Origin: Jatrophihabitans_A lederbergiae
Lineage (GTDB): Bacteria > Actinomycetota > Actinomycetes > Mycobacteriales > Jatrophihabitantaceae
Assembly: GCF_031845305.1 (NCBI RefSeq)
Contig: NZ_JAVREH010000001.1
Location: 248,001-312,000, forward strand
Direction of reading: 5' to 3'
Length of the DNA stretch: 64,000 bases
The translations under genes were made by a program, and so were the position numbers. Below, piece by piece: positions 1-8,466 of the stretch. Below the pieces are notes generated by a model. That model did not search any database. It was not told where the DNA came from and saw only the letters and a list, made by a program, of their open reading frames with translations. Within the stretch, counting starts at the first letter, position 1. Every line of letters starts with the position of its first letter.

Positions 1-3000
1 CGGAGTTCGACTACTCGGGTACCCAGGCGTGCCGAGTGCTGCGCGATGAGGGCTTTCGCGTCAGCCTCGTGAACTCCAACCCGGCCACGATCATGACCGA
101 TCCCGAATTCGCCGATGCGACCTACATCGAGCCGCTTACGCCGGAGTTCGTCGAGAAGGTGATCTGCGCCGAACGGGACCTCGGACATCCGGTCGAGGCG
201 ATCCTGGCGACCCTGGGCGGACAGACCGCGCTCAACCTCGCCGTCAGCCTGCACGAGTCCGGGGCGCTGGAGCGGCATGGCGTCGAGCTCATCGGTGCCG
301 ACATCGATGCGATCCAGCGCGGTGAGGACCGGCAGAAGTTCAAGGACATCGTCCGCACCGTCGGCGGCGACGTCCCGTCCTCCGCCGTGTGTCACACCCT
401 GGACGAGGCGCTGGCCTTCGCCGCAACGGTGGACAACCGGATCGTCGTCCGGCCCTCGTTCACCATGGGCGGCCTCGGCTCGGGCATGGCCAACTCCGCC
501 GACGAGGTGCGCACCCAGGTCTCACGCGGGCTGGCCGCCTCGCCGGTGCACGAGGTGCTCGTCGAACAGAGCGTGTTCGGCTGGAAGGAGTTCGAACTGG
601 AGCTGATGCGCGACCGCAAGGACAACGTGGTCGTGGTCTGCTCGATCGAGAACGTCGACCCGATGGGCGTGCACACCGGTGATTCGATCACCGTTGCCCC
701 CGCGATGACCCTGACCGACCGCGAGTACCAGCACATGCGCGATATCGGCATCGCGGTGCTGCGCGAGGTCGGTGTCGACACCGGCGGTTGCAACATCCAG
801 TTCGCGATCGACCCCGACAGCGGCCGGATGATCGTGATCGAGATGAACCCGCGAGTATCGAGGTCTTCGGCACTGGCGTCCAAGGCGACCGGCTTCCCGA
901 TCGCCAAGATCGCCGCCAAGCTCGCGGTCGGCTACACCCTGGACGAGGTCAGCAACGACATCACCCGCGCGACGCCGGCGTGCTTCGAACCGGTGCTGGA
1001 CTACGTGGTCGTCAAGATTCCGCGCTTCGCGTTCGAGAAGTTCCCCGGTGCCGATCCGGTGCTCACCACGCACATGAAGTCCGTCGGCGAGGTGATGTCC
1101 ATCGGCCGCAACTTCACCGAAGCGCTGGGCAAGGCAATGCGCTCGATGGAGACCAAGGCAGCCGGCTTCTGGACCGCCGACGCCACCGGCCCCGGCGATT
1201 GGTCGGCCGAACTGCGGTCGGTCGACGAGCTGCTCGGCATCGCCTCGGTGCCGACCGACGGCCGGCTCTACGCCATCGAACGGGCGCTGCGGGCGGGTGC
1301 CTCCGTTACGGCGGTGGCCGAGGCGACCGGTATCGACCCCTGGTTCGTCGACCAGTTCGCGCTGATCATCGAAACCGGGACGGCGGTCTCAGCGGCGCCG
1401 GTGCTCAGCCCCGAGCTGCTGCTGCGAGCGAAGCGTCATGGCCTGTCGGATCGCCAGATCGCGGTGCTGCGGCCGGAGCTGGCGGGGGAGCAGGGCGTGC
1501 GCACGCTGCGTCACCGCTCCGGCATCCGCCCGGTGTACAAGACCGTCGACACCTGTGCGGCCGAGTTCGCGGCACTCACGCCCTACCACTACTCCACCTA
1601 TGACGAAGAGACTGAAGTTGCCGCCCAGCCCGACCGTCCCAAGGTGCTGATCCTGGGCAGCGGGCCGAACCGGATCGGGCAGGGCATCGAGTTCGACTAC
1701 TCCTGCGTGCACGCGGTGATGGCGCTGCGGGCAGCTCCGCTGGACGGCGGTGCCGGCTATGAGACCGTGATGATCAACTGCAATCCCGAGACCGTCTCCA
1801 CCGACTACGACACCGCCGACCGGCTGTACTTCGAGCCGCTGACGCTCGAGGACGTCCTCGAGGTGGTGCACGCCGAGCAGCAGTCGGGCACGGTCGCCGG
1901 CGTGATCTGCACGCTGGGCGGCCAGACTCCGCTCGGGTTGGCGCAGGGTCTCAAGGACGCAGGCGTGCCGGTGCTCGGAACCCAGCCGGAGGCCATCGAC
2001 CTGGCCGAGGACCGCGGCGAGTTCGGCCGGGTGCTGGCCGAGGCCGGCCTGATCGCGCCCAAGCACGGCCTGGCGACGTCCTTTCCGCAGGCCAAGGCCG
2101 TCGCCGACTCGATCGGCTATCCGGTGCTGGTCCGGCCGTCCTACGTCCTGGGCGGCCGCGGCATGGAGATCGTCTACGACGAGCACGGCCTGTCGACGTA
2201 CATCGCCAACGCCACCGACATCGCGCCGGACCGCCCCGTGCTGGTCGACCGGTTCCTCGACGATGCCGTCGAGATCGACGTCGACGCCCTGTACGACGGC
2301 ACGGACCTGTACCTCGGCGGAGTGATGGAGCACATCGAAGAGGCCGGCATCCACTCCGGCGACTCGGCCTGCGCGCTGCCACCGATCACCCTGGGCAGCA
2401 GCACCGTGGCCGAGGTCCGCCGGGCCACCCTCAAGATCGCTCGGGGCGTGGGCGTGCGCGGCCTGCTCAACGTCCAGTACGCCCTCAGCGGCGATCTGCT
2501 GTACGTGCTGGAGGCCAACCCCCGGGCGAGCCGGACGGTTCCCTTCGTGTCCAAGGCCACCGCGGTGTCGCTGGCCAAGGCCGCGGCCCGGGTGGCCGTC
2601 GGCGCCACCATCGCCGAGCTCCGGGCCGAGGGGATGCTGCCGCGTACCGGGGACGGCGGTGACCTGCCTGCCGACGCCCCGATCGCGGTCAAGGAGGCGG
2701 TGCTGCCGTTCCACCGCTTCCGGACCCCGGCCGGTGACCAGGTCGACTCGATCCTGGGGCCCGAGATGAAGTCCACCGGCGAGGTGATGGGCTTCGACCG
2801 GATCTTCGGCACCGCGTTCGCGAAATCCCAGGCCGCCGCCTACGGTTCGCTTCCGGTCAAGGGCACGGTGTTCGTGTCGGTCGCCGACCGGGACAAGCGC
2901 GCCGCTATCTTCCCGGTGCGCCGGCTGCACGACCTGGGCTTCCGGATCCTGGCCACGGCCGGAACGGCGCAGGTGCTGACCCGCAACGGCGTCGGGGCCG

Positions 3001-3296
3001 AGGTCGTCGGCAAGTTCTCCGACGGCCCCGGCAACATCGTCGAAGAGATCGCGGCCGGCCTGGTGGACCTCGTCCTCAACACGCCCTTCGGGTCACCGGG
3101 CAACTCCGGGCCCCGGATGGACGGCTACGAGATCCGTACCGCCGCGGTGCAGGCCGGCATCCCCTGCCTCACCACGGTCCAGGCCATCGCGGCGGCCGTG
3201 CAGGGCATCGAGGAACTGATCCGGGGCGATGTCGGGGTGTCGTCCCTGCAGTCACATCATCTGGCGCTGAACAGCTGGCGAGAGGGATCTGAATGA
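1..3296 (+). CDS. carB: Carbamoyl-phosphate synthase large subunit, 5'-truncated by window edge
   Basis: Makes carbamoyl phosphate from bicarbonate, ammonia (from CarA) and two ATP, for pyrimidine and arginine synthesis. The frame is open from base 3 and begins inside the conserved EFDYSGTQACRVLR segment, so roughly 25-30 N-terminal residues lie outside the window. Two homologous ATP-grasp halves are visible: the first contains the SNPATIMTDP, ATLGGQTALN and EMNPRVSRSSALASK motifs, and the second restarts at GSGPNRIGQGIEFDYSC with NCNPETVSTDYDTADR, CTLGGQTPLGLAQ and EANPRASRTVPFVSK. A C-terminal methylglyoxal-synthase-like regulatory domain follows (VFVSVADRDKRAAIFPVRRL, LVLNTPFG). The last codons overlap the pyrK start as ATGA. 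No disruption is seen; the family assignment is certain. Confidence 0.98.
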   Translation, partial: EFDYSGTQACRVLRDEGFRVSLVNSNPATIMTDPEFADATYIEPLTPEFVEKVICAERDLGHPVEAILATLGGQTALNLAVSLHESGALERHGVELIGADIDAIQRGEDRQKFKDIVRTVGGDVPSSAVCHTLDEALAFAATVDNRIVVRPSFTMGGLGSGMANSADEVRTQVSRGLAASPVHEVLVEQSVFGWKEFELELMRDRKDNVVVVCSIENVDPMGVHTGDSITVAPAMTLTDREYQHMRDIGIAVLREVGVDTGGCNIQFAIDPDSGRMIVIEMNPRVSRSSALASKATGFPIAKIAAKLAVGYTLDEVSNDITRATPACFEPVLDYVVVKIPRFAFEKFPGADPVLTTHMKSVGEVMSIGRNFTEALGKAMRSMETKAAGFWTADATGPGDWSAELRSVDELLGIASVPTDGRLYAIERALRAGASVTAVAEATGIDPWFVDQFALIIETGTAVSAAPVLSPELLLRAKRHGLSDRQIAVLRPELAGEQGVRTLRHRSGIRPVYKTVDTCAAEFAALTPYHYSTYDEETEVAAQPDRPKVLILGSGPNRIGQGIEFDYSCVHAVMALRAAPLDGGAGYETVMINCNPETVSTDYDTADRLYFEPLTLEDVLEVVHAEQQSGTVAGVICTLGGQTPLGLAQGLKDAGVPVLGTQPEAIDLAEDRGEFGRVLAEAGLIAPKHGLATSFPQAKAVADSIGYPVLVRPSYVLGGRGMEIVYDEHGLSTYIANATDIAPDRPVLVDRFLDDAVEIDVDALYDGTDLYLGGVMEHIEEAGIHSGDSACALPPITLGSSTVAEVRRATLKIARGVGVRGLLNVQYALSGDLLYVLEANPRASRTVPFVSKATAVSLAKAAARVAVGATIAELRAEGMLPRTGDGGDLPADAPIAVKEAVLPFHRFRTPAGDQVDSILGPEMKSTGEVMGFDRIFGTAFAKSQAAAYGSLPVKGTVFVSVADRDKRAAIFPVRRLHDLGFRILATAGTAQVLTRNGVGAEVVGKFSDGPGNIVEEIAAGLVDLVLNTPFGSPGNSGPRMDGYEIRTAAVQAGIPCLTTVQAIAAAVQGIEELIRGDVGVSSLQSHHLALNSWREGSE

Positions 3297-4183
3297 GCAC
3301 CGAGACAACCGGGAAGTCCGCGGCCGCTGCCCGTCCGGTCCAGGAGAGCGGCGAGATCTTCGACGTGACGAGGCTGGGCAGCTACACCCAGTTCACCGTC
3401 GTCGCGCCGGGGGTGGCCCGCTCGTTTCGTCCCGGCCAGTTCGTGGCGGTCGCGGTCGGCGGTCCGGCGACGTCGATGCTGCTGCGGCGATCGTTCGCGC
3501 TGTACGGCGTGAAGCCGGGCAGCCAGTACGCCGGTACGGTGCAGTTCGTGGTCGCACCCCAGGGCCCCGGTACCGAGTGGCTGGTCCGCCAGCCGATCGG
3601 CGCGCAGCTGGACCTGGTCGGGCCGGTGGGGGTGCCTTTTACCCTTCCACCCGAAGGGGTTCCGGTGGTTCTGGTCGGCGGCGGTTACGGCACCGCGCCG
3701 CTCATCCCGCTGGCCCAGCAACTGATCGAGCGGGGCAGCGAGGTCGACATCATCATCGGCGCGGCGACGGCCGACCGGCTGTTCGGCGAGCTGCAGGCCA
3801 AGCGGTTGATCGGCCGGGTCACCGTGACCACCGACGACGGTTCGGCCGGCCAGCGTGGGTGGGTCACCGATCCGCTGCCCGGCGTGATCAGCCGGCTCGG
3901 CGCCGAGATCGTCTACGCCTGTGGACCGATGGCGATGCTGCGCGCGGTGGGTGAGGTCGCGCAGGCGCACGCCATTCCCGCCCAGGTCGCGGTCGAAGAG
4001 GCGATGGCCTGTGGCATCGGGGTCTGCATGACCTGCGTGCTGCCGGTGCGCGGAGTGGACGGGGTGTCGCGCTTCGTCCGGTCCTGTGTCGAGGGACCGG
4101 TCTTCGAGGCGGGACAGGTGCGGTGGGCCGACGTGGGCACGCTGCCGGCCGACCTGCACGGCGCCGACGGAATGGGACGCTGA
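3293..4183 (+). CDS. pyrK: Dihydroorotate dehydrogenase electron-transfer subunit (PyrK-like)
   Basis: This 296-residue protein is a ferredoxin-NADP reductase-fold subunit carrying FAD and a [2Fe-2S] cluster; it passes electrons from PyrD to NAD+. Seen: an FAD-binding stretch around residues 44-70 (FRPGQFVAV, RRSFALYGV), the nucleotide-binding VLVGGGYGTAPL at 127-137, and the cluster cysteines C240, C245, C248 and C265 (ACGIGVCMTC...SC). It starts within carB (ATGA) and is followed at once by pyrD, which is how class 1B systems are organised. The first ~20 residues are a poorly conserved, Ala/Thr-rich extension. Confidence 0.93.
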   Translation: MSTETTGKSAAAARPVQESGEIFDVTRLGSYTQFTVVAPGVARSFRPGQFVAVAVGGPATSMLLRRSFALYGVKPGSQYAGTVQFVVAPQGPGTEWLVRQPIGAQLDLVGPVGVPFTLPPEGVPVVLVGGGYGTAPLIPLAQQLIERGSEVDIIIGAATADRLFGELQAKRLIGRVTVTTDDGSAGQRGWVTDPLPGVISRLGAEIVYACGPMAMLRAVGEVAQAHAIPAQVAVEEAMACGIGVCMTCVLPVRGVDGVSRFVRSCVEGPVFEAGQVRWADVGTLPADLHGADGMGR

Positions 4184-4184
4184 G

Positions 4185-5150
4185 ATGGCCGATCTGAACA
4201 CCAGGCTGGGCTCGTTCGCACTGCCGAACCCGGTGCTGACCGCCTCCGGTTGCGCCGCGGCCGGCCGCGAGCTGAGCCAGTTCTTCGATGTCGCCGACCT
4301 CGGCGGCATCGTCACCAAGTCGATCATGCTGCGGGCCCGCTCGGGACGCCCGACCCCGCGGATGGCCGAGACGCCCAGCGGGATGCTCAACTCGATCGGC
4401 CTGCAGGGACCGGGCATCGATTCATTCCTGGCCAACGACCTGCCGTGGCTGCGCGACCACGGAGCGCGCGCGGTGGTGTCCATCGCCGGTGGCCACACCG
4501 ACGAGTTCGTGGCCCTGGCGAAACGGCTCTACAACCACAAGCTGGACGCCATCGAGGTCAACATCTCGTGCCCGAACGTCGAGAGCCGCGGCCAGGTCTT
4601 CGCGTGCGATCCGATCGCGGCCGGCCGGGTGATCTCGGCGGTTCGCCGGGCCGCGCACCCGAACGTCCCCATCCTGGCGAAGCTGTCGCCCGACGTCACC
4701 GACATCGGGGTGATCGCCCGCGCGGTCGCCGACGCCGGTGCCGACGGCATCTCGCTGATCAACACCCTGCTGGGATTGGCGATTGACCTGGACACCATGC
4801 GGCCGGCGCTGGGCGGGGTGACCGGTGGCCTGTCCGGCCCGGCGATCCGGCCGGTGGCGCTGCGCTGCGTCTGGCAGGTGCACCAGGCGGTTCCGCACCT
4901 GCCCCTGCTCGGCATGGGCGGCATCCTGACCGGTCGCGACGCGCTGCAGTTCATTCTGGCCGGAGCCTCCGCGGTATCGGTGGGCACCGCCGTCTTCCAC
5001 GACCCGACCGCTCCGATCCGGATCCTCGCCGAGCTGAACCATGAACTCGACCAGCGCGGTTTCTCCTCGGTCGGCGAGGCCGTCGGCTTCGCCCATCACA
5101 GCGCCGAGGAGCAGGCGGCGTTCTTCGCCCGGGCCGGGGCACCGGTATGA
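4185..5150 (+). CDS. pyrD: Dihydroorotate dehydrogenase, class 1B catalytic subunit
   Basis: FMN-dependent oxidation of dihydroorotate to orotate, coupled to NAD+ through PyrK. The ATG one base after the pyrK stop is chosen; the frame is open further upstream, but that part lies inside pyrK and does not resemble the family. The 321-residue product has the NPVLTASG entry, K45 in VTKSIM, the NISCPNV active-site loop with the catalytic-base cysteine C129, and the C-terminal phosphate-binding GMGGI and AGASAVSVGTAV motifs. The residues and the pyrK neighbour both point to class 1B, not the quinone-linked class 2 enzyme common in actinobacteria. It overlaps pyrF by four bases. Confidence 0.95.
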   Translation: MADLNTRLGSFALPNPVLTASGCAAAGRELSQFFDVADLGGIVTKSIMLRARSGRPTPRMAETPSGMLNSIGLQGPGIDSFLANDLPWLRDHGARAVVSIAGGHTDEFVALAKRLYNHKLDAIEVNISCPNVESRGQVFACDPIAAGRVISAVRRAAHPNVPILAKLSPDVTDIGVIARAVADAGADGISLINTLLGLAIDLDTMRPALGGVTGGLSGPAIRPVALRCVWQVHQAVPHLPLLGMGGILTGRDALQFILAGASAVSVGTAVFHDPTAPIRILAELNHELDQRGFSSVGEAVGFAHHSAEEQAAFFARAGAPV

Positions 5151-5974
5151 CCTTCGGCGCCCGGCTCGACAAGGCACTGACCGCGCGCGGCTCGGCCTGC
5201 ATCGGCATCGACCCGCACCCGGCGCTGCTGACGCAGTGGGGGCTCGTGGACGATCTGGTGTCCCTGGAACGCTTCGCGCTGACCTGTGTCGAGGCGTTCG
5301 CGCCGGTGGCGGCCGTGGTCAAGCCGCAGTCGGCGTTCTTCGAGCGGTTCGGCTCGCGCGGCGTGGCGGTGCTGGAGCGCACCATCGCGGAGGCTCGGAA
5401 CGCCGGCGCGCTGGTGCTGCTGGACGTCAAGCGCGGCGACATCGGATCGACGATGGCCGCCTACGCGCAGGCCTATCTCGATCCCGCGTCCAGCCTGGCC
5501 GTCGACGCGCTGACGCTCAGCCCCTATCTCGGCGTGGGGTCCCTCGACCCGGCCTTCGACCTCGCGGCTCAGCACGACGCCGGCGTGTTCACCCTCGCGC
5601 TGACCTCGAACAAGGAGGGACCGCAGGTCCAGCACGCCCGGCTGTCCGACGGCCGCACCGTCGCCCAGTCGGTGATCGACGAGCTGGCGGAGCGCAACCG
5701 CGACGCCGTTCCGCTGGGTTCCTTCGGGGTCGTGGTCGGAGCGACCATCGGCGAGTCGGTTGCCGAACTCGGGGAGCTGAACGGCCCGTACCTGGTTCCG
5801 GGAATCGGCAGCCAGGGCGGAACCGTCGACGATGTGCGACGGATCTTCGGCGCCGCCCTGCCAGCGGTGCTGCCCAGCGTCTCGCGGGAGGTGCTCCGCG
5901 CCGGTCCGGACGTGCCGGCACTGCGGTCGGCCGCGGAGCGAGTGATCGCGGACTTCACGTTCCTGCGCGCCTGA
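5147..5974 (+). CDS. pyrF: Orotidine 5'-phosphate decarboxylase (long actinobacterial type)
   Basis: Last step of UMP synthesis: decarboxylates OMP. At 275 residues it matches the longer, mycobacterial-type branch rather than the ~230-residue enterobacterial form. The charged catalytic set is visible in LLDVKRGDIGSTMAAYAQ (D93, K95, D98), with the N-terminal IGIDPHP substrate loop and a phosphate-gripping GVVVGAT segment near residue 200. It starts on the pyrD stop (ATGA), so carB-pyrK-pyrD-pyrF is one translationally coupled run. Confidence 0.96.
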   Translation: MTFGARLDKALTARGSACIGIDPHPALLTQWGLVDDLVSLERFALTCVEAFAPVAAVVKPQSAFFERFGSRGVAVLERTIAEARNAGALVLLDVKRGDIGSTMAAYAQAYLDPASSLAVDALTLSPYLGVGSLDPAFDLAAQHDAGVFTLALTSNKEGPQVQHARLSDGRTVAQSVIDELAERNRDAVPLGSFGVVVGATIGESVAELGELNGPYLVPGIGSQGGTVDDVRRIFGAALPAVLPSVSREVLRAGPDVPALRSAAERVIADFTFLRA

Positions 5975-6096
5975 TCGGTAGTCGGATCGAGCTGTACTCA
6001 CGCTGCACTCGCCGGACAGCCTTGCGCAGCCTGTAGTGCACGCGACGGGCGGGCCGCGTTACTCACCCGTATCGCGCACGCGGCACAATCGCTGGC
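5975..6096. other. pyrF-gmk spacer with possible gmk promoter
   Basis: A 122-base spacer with no convincing gene. In many actinobacteria the ~105-residue integration host factor MihF is encoded at this spot between pyrF and gmk; there is no room for it here. CACAAT at 6084-6089 ends seven bases before the gmk ATG and would suit a -10 element giving a leaderless or nearly leaderless gmk transcript. Confidence 0.5.
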
Positions 6097-6681
6097 ATGA
6101 CCGAGCAAGCCGCACCCACGCCGCAACCCGCCCGCCTCACCGTGCTGTCCGGACCTTCGGGCGTGGGCAAGGGCACGGTGGTCGCCGAGGTGCGCCGGCT
6201 GTTCCCCCACGTGTGGGTATCGATCTCGTGCACGACCCGGCGCCCCCGACCCGGCGAGGCCGACGGCGTGCAGTACCACTTTCTCAGCGACGCCGAGTTC
6301 GATGACTTGATCGCCTCCGACCGGTTACTGGAATACGCCAGCTTCGCCGGGCACCGCTACGGCACTCCCCGCAAGCCGGTCGAGCAGCACCTCGCGGCCG
6401 GCCGTCCCACCCTGCTCGAGATCGAGCTGCAGGGCGCACGGCAGATCCGGCAGCGGATGCCGGAGGCGCGCTTCGTCTTTCTCGCCCCGCCGTCGGTGCG
6501 GGAGCTGCGGGACCGGCTCGTCGGTCGCGGCACCGAGGCCACCGAGGTCGTCGAGGCGCGACTGGCACAAGCCGAGGTCGAGCTGGAGGCACACGACGAG
6601 TTCGACGTGGTCGTGGTGAACGACGATGTCGAGCGTGCCGCCGCCGAGGTGGTCTCGCTGATCAGCGTCGTGGACGCCTGA
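6097..6681 (+). CDS. gmk: Guanylate kinase
   Basis: Phosphorylates GMP/dGMP to GDP/dGDP with ATP. This 194-residue protein has the P-loop GPSGVGKGT at residues 19-27, the GMP-binding segment (SCTTRRPRPGEADGVQYHF) and the LEIELQGARQIR strand typical of the family. No Shine-Dalgarno sequence precedes the ATG; the -10-like CACAAT just upstream suggests leaderless expression. It converges on pntB with a 40-base gap. Confidence 0.97.
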   Translation: MTEQAAPTPQPARLTVLSGPSGVGKGTVVAEVRRLFPHVWVSISCTTRRPRPGEADGVQYHFLSDAEFDDLIASDRLLEYASFAGHRYGTPRKPVEQHLAAGRPTLLEIELQGARQIRQRMPEARFVFLAPPSVRELRDRLVGRGTEATEVVEARLAQAEVELEAHDEFDVVVVNDDVERAAAEVVSLISVVDA

Positions 6682-6721
6682 GCGCGCTGCGTACGGTCGG
6701 CCGTGCTGAGCGGGTGCGGGC

Positions 6722-8119
6722 TCAGTCCACCAGCTTGGTCGCGGCCACCAGTGAGGCGAGCCCCTTCTTCGCGTCGCTGAACAGCATGCTGGTCTTCGGG
6801 TCGCCGTAGAGTTCGTTGTCGATTCCGGCATAGCCAGAGGCCATCGAGCGCTTCACGACGATGATGCTGCGCGCGTGGTCGACGTCCAGGATCGGCATGC
6901 CGGACACCGCATTGCCCGGACGCCGGGCCGCGGGATTGGTGACGTCGTTGGCACCGACCACCAGCACCACGTCCGTCCGGTCGAATTCGGGATTCACGTC
7001 CTCCATCTCGCGCAGCTGGTCGTAGGACACGTTCGCCTCGGCCAGCAGCACGTTCATGTGACCGGGCATCCGCCCCGCCACCGGATGGATCGCGTACGAG
7101 ACCTCGATGCCGCGGCTCTCCAGCAGCTCGCCGAGCTCGCGCACCTCGTGCTGGGCCTGCGCGGCGGCCAGGCCGTAGCCCGGAACGACGATCACCTTGC
7201 TGGCATAGGCCAATTGCAGCGCGGCGTCGTCGATGGCGATGGACTTCACCGTGCCGCCCGAGCCGCCGGCCACCTCCACCCCGGTGGCCCCGGTGCCGAA
7301 GCCGCCGGCGATGATGCTCAGCACCGAGCGGTTCATCGCGTCGGCCATCAGCTTGGTGAGGATGCCACCGGACGCGCCGACCAGGGCACCGGCGATGGTC
7401 AGTGTGGCGTTGCCCAGGACGAACCCGGCCATCGCCACGGCCGTTCCGGTAAACGCGTTGAGCAACGAGATGACCACCGGCATGTCGGCGCCGCCGATCG
7501 GCAGCACCATCAGGATGCCGATGCCCAGTGCCGTCACCACGACGATGGTCAGGATCCAGGCGTTGTGCGCGCCGGCGATCACGTCCACCCCGGCGGCGAG
7601 CGCGGCCAGCGTCAGCGCGGCGGAGGCGAACCGTGCGCCGGGAAAGCTCACCGGCTGGCTCCAGTGGCCCTGCAGCTTTGCCGCCGCGATCAGCGATCCC
7701 GAGAACGTCACGCCGCCGATCACCACGTCCAGCACCGTCGCGGTGGCGACGCCTGCCGACACCGAGGTGTCGCGCTGGTAGTCGGCCAGGGCGATCAGGG
7801 TCGCCGCTCCGCCGCCGACCGCGTTGAACAGGCTGACCAGTTGCGGCATCTGGGTCATCTCGACCGTCCGCGCCGAGTACAGCCCGGCCGCTCCGCCGAT
7901 CAGCGCGCCGCAGCCGAGTACCAGCCAGCGGGTGAGGGTCATGGAGCCGCCGTGGCTGACCGACACCAGGACCGCCAGCACCGCGACGAGCATTCCGAAC
8001 GCCGACAGCTGATTCCCGCGCCGTGCGGTGGCGGGGGAGTTCATCAGGTGCAGGCCCAGGACGAAGGCCACCGCCGCGAACAGCGAGGCCAGCCGGACGC
8101 CGGTGTCCACGCCGCTCAT
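6722..8119 (-). CDS. pntB: NAD(P) transhydrogenase subunit beta
   Basis: Membrane subunit of proton-translocating transhydrogenase (NADH + NADP+ to NAD+ + NADPH, driven by the proton gradient). The 465 residues show about eight to nine hydrophobic helices in the first ~280 residues, then the soluble NADP(H)-binding dIII domain with VIVVPGYGLAAAQAQH, the GRMPGHMNVLLAEA loop, and VVGANDVTNPAA. Its ATG overlaps the pntAb stop, giving the three-gene order pntAa-pntAb-pntB on the reverse strand. Confidence 0.96.
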   Translation of the reverse strand: MSGVDTGVRLASLFAAVAFVLGLHLMNSPATARRGNQLSAFGMLVAVLAVLVSVSHGGSMTLTRWLVLGCGALIGGAAGLYSARTVEMTQMPQLVSLFNAVGGGAATLIALADYQRDTSVSAGVATATVLDVVIGGVTFSGSLIAAAKLQGHWSQPVSFPGARFASAALTLAALAAGVDVIAGAHNAWILTIVVVTALGIGILMVLPIGGADMPVVISLLNAFTGTAVAMAGFVLGNATLTIAGALVGASGGILTKLMADAMNRSVLSIIAGGFGTGATGVEVAGGSGGTVKSIAIDDAALQLAYASKVIVVPGYGLAAAQAQHEVRELGELLESRGIEVSYAIHPVAGRMPGHMNVLLAEANVSYDQLREMEDVNPEFDRTDVVLVVGANDVTNPAARRPGNAVSGMPILDVDHARSIIVVKRSMASGYAGIDNELYGDPKTSMLFSDAKKGLASLVAATKLVD

Positions 8120-8466
8120 CTGGTGCCGTCCTGCTTCGCCGGCGAGCTCGGTACCGCTGTCGAGCCGGCTACTGAACCCGCTGCCGGGCGTTTGCGGAAC
8201 ATCTGCAGCATCCGGTCGGTCACGGCGTACCCGCCGACGACGTTGGCGGCACCGAAGGCGGCAGCCAGGAAGGTGAGGACGTAGCCGAGTGGGCCGTCCA
8301 CGAACGAGGACAGGATCACCGCGCCCACCAGCACCACGCCGTGGATGGAGTTGGCGCCCGACATCAGCGGCGTGTGCAGCGTGGCGGGCACCTTGCTGAT
8401 CACCTCGAAGCCCACCAGCAGCGCCAGTACGAAGATGGTCAGGTCGCCGACGAAGCCGCCGCTCAT
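8116..8466 (-). CDS. pntAb: NAD(P) transhydrogenase subunit alpha part 2 (membrane segment)
   Basis: A 116-residue membrane protein corresponding to the C-terminal transmembrane part of enterobacterial PntA. Three hydrophobic helices are visible, with the conserved LHTPLMSGANSIHG motif between the first and second. The C-terminal tail (residues ~90-116) is variable. Starts and stops overlap those of pntAa and pntB, so the three subunits should be made in fixed ratio. Split alpha subunits are the usual form in actinobacteria and alphaproteobacteria. Confidence 0.93.
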   Translation of the reverse strand: MSGGFVGDLTIFVLALLVGFEVISKVPATLHTPLMSGANSIHGVVLVGAVILSSFVDGPLGYVLTFLAAAFGAANVVGGYAVTDRMLQMFRKRPAAGSVAGSTAVPSSPAKQDGTR

